Positions 56,834-64,000 of a stretch of DNA of 64,000 nt are shown piece after piece. The stretch is from Stropharia rugosoannulata (taxonomy: Eukaryota; Basidiomycota; Agaricomycetes; Agaricales; Strophariaceae): the NCBI GenBank assembly GCA_028532985.1, contig JANCIK010000008.1, forward strand, positions 2,046,001-2,110,000, written 5' to 3'. The position numbers and the translations under genes were made by a program. Each line of letters starts with the position of its first letter. Positions within the stretch are counted from its first letter, which is position 1. The notes under the pieces are model-generated. The model did not search any database. It was given only the letters and a program-made list of their open reading frames with translations, and was not told where the DNA came from.

Positions 56834-59800
56834 CTACTCGTCCTCATCACTATCCATGTCCTCGTCGCTGTCGCTGTCTTCACCTTCAGCCACATCGATG
56901 GGGTCGAGCGCAATATCATGATCGGCGCCCACGTAGGAATCGCAAATAACATAGAGTTTCAAGTTGTGGGTACCTTTGGGGAGAGTGAACTCCAACTTGA
57001 CACCAAGGCTCTTCGTCACGGTGACGCGCTTAATGACTAGTAATTGGCGACTGGAGGCATCGCCAACCACAAGCCACCAGTTGGCCAATTTTTTGAGCGG
57101 GTAGAAAGGAGCGACGACATTTTGATCGGACTCGGTATCATCGTCTTCATCGACATCGCGTTGAAGAGCAACCTTGAGGACGATAGGTGATCCAGCAGTG
57201 TAGTCGCCCTTGACGAGTTCATGCGAAACATCCAAAGTAGGGTAGGAGTTAACGAAGGTGGCCACGTCACGCCTAAGAAAACACTTGTCAGGGAGGAAGA
57301 TTAAAAGAAAGAAAGAGCAGACTTACATTTGAGCAGGGGTCATCTGAAGCAACTGGTTGCGTTGGTCATCTTCCATCTCCATGACGTCGTACACTGACTC
57401 AACCCCAGCATCTTTGCATCTTTTGATTACCTGTAAATAATTAAGTAAAGGTGCCGGCGTCATCTGAAAGTATGACTTACATCTGCTTCGAAGTGAGGAA
57501 TCTGCTTGAGGGGGGAATCAGTCTCCCACATCGCCTGCACACACATTTGTGACAAGTCCATTGCCCCCAGAGCGTTTAGCCATGCATTTGAAGACATAAC
57601 ATCGACACAAGCTGACAATAGGTTGAGCACCTTCTCGAGGACCAAAACCTGATCAGCTGCAAGATCAGGAGGAAGCTGAAGGCGCGAGAAGTGTGCTTGG
57701 AGAAGAAGGAATGTCTTGAAGTGCGGTGCTTCGAAATTGACTTGATCGAGTTTGACAGGCACTCGGTCGTAGATACGGCGAAGAAGAGATTCCTCGTGCC
57801 GGCGGATTGGAATGGTCTCAAACTCAGCCGATGATGATACGACTTCAAGCAGACCCTTCAGTTTCGTCTTCTCCTTAAGCGATAGAGTGTACACTTCAAC
57901 AGTGATGTCTGGAGAGACCTCTTTGAGTTGCTTTCTCAGTGATAGGAGTGGAATACTCACAAGAAATGTTATAGTAGGCAGCGATCATTCCCAAGTTAAG
58001 TGCTGATACATCCATCTCATCTTCTGCAATATTATGAGATGCCAGTATATCCTGATTATCTCGATGCACTCACCAATAGCAATGCACTTAGAGTTGACAA
58101 GATCCGTCAAAGTCGTTTCAACCAACTCAGACAGGTGATCAGAGACATGTTGATGACTTGTGTTATGCAGGTTGTAATAGTTAGGATTTTCAAGCATTCG
58201 CTTGTAGAAGTAGGTCCACGTAAGCACATCCTATAGAAGAGAACATGATTTAATACCAAAGGTAAGAACACGTTGAGATACACTTACCATGGCGTCCTGC
58301 TTGTTTTCAATAGTCTTCACAGCGATTTCGGCGAGGAAGTAATCATGGAGTAGGTGGGTAGGAAGATGAGATTCGATGGGAAGACCTTCTGATAGGAACT
58401 TCTTGTAGAAGTCCTTACGTGTCTGCTGGCACATTAAAACGCATCGACTGTTCTCATCCTCCAAAGGTCGGCATGCCTTGCCCATCATCTGGAGCACATC
58501 CATAACAGGATAGTCAATATATCGATGTTCCTTGCCTTCGTAGAACTGGACACCCATGATTATGACCATGTAACTAGCAACGGGAAGACTCCATGCGGTG
58601 TCCTAAAAGTAACATACTTGCATTAGTGGTGAATGCGCGGCGTTCAAAATGAAAACTTGCCTTAGAAGCCACCAAGATTTGAATTGCCCCCGACTCAAAC
58701 AGACGCTGAACGATGCGTTTGTCTTGCTTGCTAAGTGCTTCGTGATAGTAGCCAATACCATGCTGCAAGCACTCCACCAGACTCTTATCACTGATGTGGT
58801 CTAGATGTGGTTGCAGGTCGGCGAGTTCAATGTTCAGGAACATATCCGGCTGGTCATCCGCAGCACAGTGGGTCAATATATCGTCAACTGTAAGGCGACA
58901 TTGTCTCCGCGACGATACAAATACAATGACGGGTTTGGCTGGTGAGTACTCTTTGATAGCAAGGTAGGCTGGCTTGGACATAGCAATCATTAGCGACGGG
59001 AAATGGTTGACAGTAAATGATTGAATATGGATGGCCATATCCAAAGGACGGGCGCTGAAAAGATCTGTTATTGATGGACACATATGTAATGTATAATCAC
59101 GTACCTCGGCGAGAAGTTAAAAATGGTGTGTTCGGAGGCACCCATCCACTTTCCTAGGTCTTCTGCGTTGGCAAGAGAGACACCGCAAGCTACGATACGG
59201 GTCTTGTTGCCCGTTTGGCGTTCGACGTATCGCGTCCTCGAAATAACAACCTCGTAAGTAGGACCGACCTCTCCGCCAACCATCTGTACCTCATCGGCAA
59301 TGAGAAGCCCCAAGTTTTGAACATTCTTCCGCTGTCTCCATCTGCGGGAGATGACGTCCCACTAAATATGAGCTATTAGTCAGATTCTTTGCCAAAAAGG
59401 TTGGACAACATACTTGTGTTGGAGTGCAAACGATAACATCACCCTTCTCCAACAGTCTCAAATCAGCGCTCGTTTCCCCTGTCAAACTGACAATTTCCTT
59501 TCCACCCTGGACTTTTCCGAACTTTGCTTGCCACTCTTTTACTCGCAACTCGACCATCTCCTGGTAAGGTTCGATGCAGACGGCACGCAGTGATTCTTTC
59601 TTACTCCATAGTCGAAGAAGAGCGAATTCCGCAGCGATCGTCTTCCCGCTGCCAGTTGGTGCGCCGATAAAAACATTTTCATCCGAGGTGTAAAGAGCCT
59701 GGAAAACTTGTGTTTGGATCTTATTGAACGTCTGGATGGAGTTTTCGTAAAGTGCCTCAAACTCTTTGTTGTGCAGGGCAGACAATGGTAGAGACTGAAG

Positions 59801-62800
59801 GTCAAGCAGGGGCGTTGGCTTGGGGAATTTCTTAGGCAGTATGAGGTGTTTGAATGAAATAGGCAGACGCGTTTCTGCGTGCAGCCAGCGATCGGAAATG
59901 ACGGAAATGTAGTAGTTAGGTGGGATGGGTTCAAACATTGGCACGGTAAGTGAAACGTTATGCTCGTCTTCGGCGTATCGCTGGCGAAGAACAAATGTGT
60001 CGTGGAAGAGGATGACCTCCCCGTCAACGTCCTCCACAAGAATCAAGAAGGTTTCGGCTGAGCCATGGACCTTTTCATCCCATCGGAAGTCAGGGATGAT
60101 CGACAGGTCTATTCGAAGCAAGGACCGTGTGATAGGTTGGACTTGCGCTTGGAGTCTGTCAAACAATAAGTATTTATCGTCTAGTCAAGGCGGATTGACA
60201 CATACTGTAGTTTGGGGAAGTTGTGCACAAGACGATGCACAAGACGACCAGCATTAGGAATGCCGATAAGCTCTCCAATTTCAGGGGGTGTCAGATCGAA
60301 GTAACGGTACCAAGGCTACACAACACTGATGAGCTCGATAACAAAACCGGCCATGTATAAAACTCACGAATTGCTTTCCTTCAGCCTTGCGAATGACCTC
60401 TTGAGGGACACCCTTAAATTGACGAAGCGGCGTCATTGATCCCCACCTGTCAGCATCAATTAACATCAGTAGTATAGCAAAAGTAAAATGTACCTACATC
60501 CTCTTCTCAACCATCTTGCACATATCAAGTGCTGCCTTTGCAGGGACGGCCCAGCCGCGCTTCAAACAAATTTCGAACATAGCACGAAGAATACTGCAAT
60601 GTGGTTTAGCCCATTACCTAAAATCGACATATGGTCAAACTTACCGGCCGGCGGATTGCTGAACGAAGACCATATCAGCAACAAGAACAAAACCTGCAGT
60701 AAAGTCAGCAAAAATCAGTTCAGATGAAAGAGAGCAAGCAGTACCATCAAGTTTCAATTGTGAAATATATGCTTGAAGAAGAACATTGATCTTGGCCGCA
60801 GGCTCTTCGACACTTTCCTTTACAGGTATGGGTACGCGTTCCAGGAGCTTAGCGAGCTCAAGTTTTTCTTCTTGGCGAACCTATGTTTATAGCATTTAGC
60901 CGTTAATAATACAGCAAAAAATGTGAAGCAACTCACAGGAAGAAGCTTGAACTCATTCGAAAGCGCAAATACGCGGAAGAGTTCGAGAGTGGTCATTGTT
61001 GGGCGTAGGTGCTGGTTGTACACCATCATCGAGTTGTAGGTAACATAGTAGTGCGAAGCGATACGTCCAAGCTCCGTGCTCGTGAAACGGCCCGTGGAGC
61101 GCTCATACTTGATAAGTTGACACTTCTCGAGGAGCACTGCGGCCGAGTGGGCGATGTCGGCTCGTTTCTGGATCAAACCTTCATCATCCTCTTGATAGTC
61201 CGCGCCTACGCCATACAGGGCAGGTGACTTAAGCATTCGCACATATCTGTCCAAAGAATATATCAGAACAAAAACCAAATGAGGTGATACTGAATGAGAC
61301 CCACAGGTAGGTGTATCCCAGCCATTGCACAGCTTCGTCGCGATTCCTAACCGTCCCAAGAACGATCTCCGCATTCAAATTATCCGCCAACTTCGACACA
61401 AACTGCGACTCGATCGGGAGCTGCTGGTTTAGCAAGCTCAAGTAGTATTGCAGTTCCGAATGATTGGTGATAATGATACCCTCTCCGAAAGTATCATACT
61501 GCGGACGACCGGCGCGACCAAGCATCTGAAGTACATCCTGCGAAGAAAGCTCCACCCAACGACCTTTCTCCGGGTTGTATATCTGCGTACCCTTGATAAT
61601 AACCGTATGAGCGGGCAAGTTGACACCCCATGCAAGCGTCGCAGTACAAACGAGGACTTGTACACTGCCGTCGGCGAACAGCTCCTCCACGACACCGCGA
61701 TCCTCGCGTGACATGCCAGCGTGATGGATGGCAAAACCAAAGGGCAGCAGATCCCGCAGATTGGTGTCCTTGACGTTGTTGGCTTCTTCAGTAAGAATTT
61801 CGCGCACAGCTCCGTCTGGTTTGACGAACTGTGTGATAGTCTCCTTCTCAATTGCCATGTCACGTAGGAAACGAGCCGTTTTTGCAGTCTCCTTCCTTGA
61901 GTGAACGAACACCAACGTCTGGTTCTTTCCGGCTTGGTCGAGTACCTTTTCGTAGCAAACTTCGTTCGTGATCTGATAACGCTTGATAGCCTTCTTCTCA
62001 CTAACACCAATAAACTGCTGTTGAAGGCCGCAAGGTCTGTACGACGCGTCGAAGTAGAATAGACCCTTCTTTTCGTCAACGCGTAGGAAGGTGGCCACGT
62101 CTTCGAAGTTGGGAAGAGTAGCAGACAGACCAACGAGACGTACATACTCTGACGTCTGCTCCATGCGCCTGATTGTCCTTGCCACAATACTCTCCAGTAC
62201 AGGTCCACGCTCGTCATGCAACAAATGAATCTCATCAATAATGATAAGGCGAACGAGATTCGTGTAACTGGTGTCGGTCTGCTTGCGCGTGATGACGTCC
62301 CATTTCTCCGGGGTCGTGACAATGACCTGGGTTTCCGCAATCTGCTGCTTGGTCATTTGCGAATCTCCAGTAAGTTCACCGACTTTCACGCCAAACACCT
62401 TGAGGCGCTGCGTGAAATTGCCAACCATCTCCTGCACAAGAGCCTTCATAGGGGCAATATAGACAATCTTGAAGGCATCAAGATCGAATTCACCAGTCTC
62501 CTCGTTGCGGTGCTTCCCGAGTTCATTGAGGATGGTCAACATGGCGACATTAGTCTAGAGGGATGAAATTTAGCATATATACACGTGAAAAAATTGTTCC
62601 ACGAACCTTTCCAGCACCAGTAGGCGCACAAAGCAGGATTGGTTCATCCGTGCCGAATGCGATGGGGAACAGCTTGCTTTGCACGCGATTCAGTTTAGGA
62701 ACGGTGAAAGCCTCGCGCGCCCACGCAGGTAGAGAGGAGATGGGCACGGTTTCACCATCAGTAGTGGGCTTTTGCTTAGGTGCGGGAACGTGAATCTCTT

Positions 62801-64000
62801 CGTAGCCCTTCTTGGCGCGCTTGAAAGAGCCGTCTGGGAGCTTGCACTTCTTATTTGACATGAGATGTCCGCCCTGAGAAAAGGCCATACTCTCCAAGTC
62901 TACGGTCTTTTTAGGCTGCACCGTCGACCCGGGTGCAAGGGTGGCCGTCTTCGGTACAGTAGGCTTTTCGTCAACGTCCATCGCGTCGGACGCGGCAGGT
63001 TTCGATTGTCTATCGCCTGCAAGCTCCCGGAGAATCCATCCGAGGCCCTTCTCGCGCATGGCCACCTCAACGTTGACGCGCTCATCCGCGTCACTGCGCA
63101 TGAGTTTCGTGCACCATACAACAACGTCACGGTTTTTGAGGAACTTGGTTGTGATGTTGAAGCTCTGGTAGTCAAATAGTTCCATAAGCTGATTTTCACA
63201 ATCACGGGCGCTTGATTCGGATCCAAGGATGGTAAGCACAGACGCTGCTTTGTCGGCGGCGGTGACAGGGTCAGGATAGATTTCAGATATCTGACGTTGC
63301 ACCCAGAAGCCGTCGATTGAGTGTGGTGAAACTATGTCTTTCTCGGCCTTGACTTTGGTATCCTTCGATGACTCGCCCCCGATGACGAGGTCCTCTTCCT
63401 CCTCAACAGGTGCTTCTGGTGCATCGTCTGCCTTCTCCTCGTCCTCTTCGTCTTCATCAGAGTCCTCGCGAATCTCATAACCCTCATCATCCTCTTCTTC
63501 CTGCTCCTCCTCGTCGAAGACGACAGCAACACCACCCTCCTCGTCAATCTCCGCGTCCTTGCGCTCCTGGTCTGGGTCGGCCATGGTCTCGTCCTCCGCA
63601 TTATAGTCGGTGATTTTCTTCGACAGGTTGACGAATTGTGCAAACGCCTCGCTCGTAATAGGGCCAATGACGGTCTCGATATCCTTCTTTTTGTCAAAGT
63701 CCTTCATGTTCTCACTTTTGAGCGTCTCCAGCACGGCGTCGGTGGCGCTTCGCAGCACGTCTTGCGCCGCACCCTCCAGCGTGTTGTGCACAGCGGAGAG
63801 AATGAGTTCGTACACCTGCCGCGTCTCTGCGGTGCGTGGGCGGTACGTCAGGCCCTCCACGTCCTGCGTCGCTTCGAGAATGTCTGCATAACCGAATCCA
63901 GGCAGGTCAGCCTTGCGTCTTGAAGGCCCCCGCTCGACACCTTCAGCCCCCTCCGCTGCCGCTCGTCGTTTCTTCTTGTCGACGTCCTTCGGTGCCTGGC
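56834..64000 (-). CDS. BRR2: U5 snRNP RNA helicase Brr2, 5' end outside window
   Basis: Unwinds U4/U6 during spliceosome activation. The gene enters at 64000 without its start ([35 protein letters not shown]) and stops at 56834. Order: PWI-like/acidic N-terminal region; first helicase cassette with Walker [21 protein letters not shown] (intron 62606-62555 inside it), DEIH box [34 protein letters not shown] and [20 protein letters not shown], then winged-helix and Sec63 units. The second cassette has [19 protein letters not shown] and [10 protein letters not shown], its second winged helix and Sec63 unit, ending [20 protein letters not shown] and an acidic tail. The second-cassette box DEVQ differs from the first, as is usual since this cassette is regulatory. 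Many small introns; no break seen. Roughly the first 150-200 residues are missing. Confidence 0.95.

Noticed and set aside
61438..62340. 300-codon Arg/Ser-rich minus-strand open frame
   Set aside because: It is an alternative frame inside the BRR2 first helicase cassette, whose own frame has all helicase motifs.

Overview
This window looks like nuclear DNA from a filamentous basidiomycete, most likely an agaricomycete. Genes lie on both strands and are cut by many 50-70 nt introns with GT..AG borders. The protein families fit this: an Rrm4-type RNA transporter with MLLE domains, a velvet factor, tandem F-box proteins, and fungal ERG6, CAB2, PHO84 and BRR2. There is no operon-like organisation, no phage or plasmid signature and no CRISPR array. 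The species cannot be named from the sequence alone.

Layout, left to right. ERG6, sterol C-24 methyltransferase (-), is followed by a tandem pair of near-identical-then-divergent F-box-like genes (-,-). A Dal5-type MFS carrier (+), a MAD3-like spindle checkpoint protein (+), a small secreted protein (+), an Rrm4-like RNA-binding protein (+) and the actin-disassembly factor AIP1 (+) come next. An ALY/REF-type mRNA export factor (-) faces AIP1 tail to tail. A tRNA-Gly(CCC) (+), RAD52 (+) and STN1 (+) follow. Then come an EH-domain, Ede1/Eps15-like endocytic scaffold (-) and an HMG-box transcription factor (-), then about 3 kb without a recognisable gene. A Sec2-type Rab exchange factor (+) converges on CAB2 (-). 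A divergent Ras-like GTPase (+), a PHO84-type phosphate symporter (+), mitochondrial methionyl-tRNA formyltransferase (+), a VelB-like velvet factor (+) and a third F-box protein (+) follow. The window ends in the spliceosomal helicase BRR2 (-), whose 5' end lies beyond position 64000.

Most genes are conserved housekeeping functions: sterol synthesis, RNA processing and export, DNA repair and telomeres, polar secretion and endocytosis, CoA synthesis, and mitochondrial initiation. Several belong to hyphal polar growth (Rrm4, Sec2, Ede1-like, AIP1), but they are scattered and I see no cluster logic. The less ordinary parts are the F-box duplication with a frozen 5' half and a diverging 3' half, the Ras-like gene with a damaged G3 motif and no CAAX box, the small secreted protein, an in-frame 51-nt intron in the HMG-box gene, and a few gene-poor AT-rich stretches with weak repeats. 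I did not find a clearly new multi-gene system. Intron borders were read by eye, so exon edges inside the genes are good but not proven.
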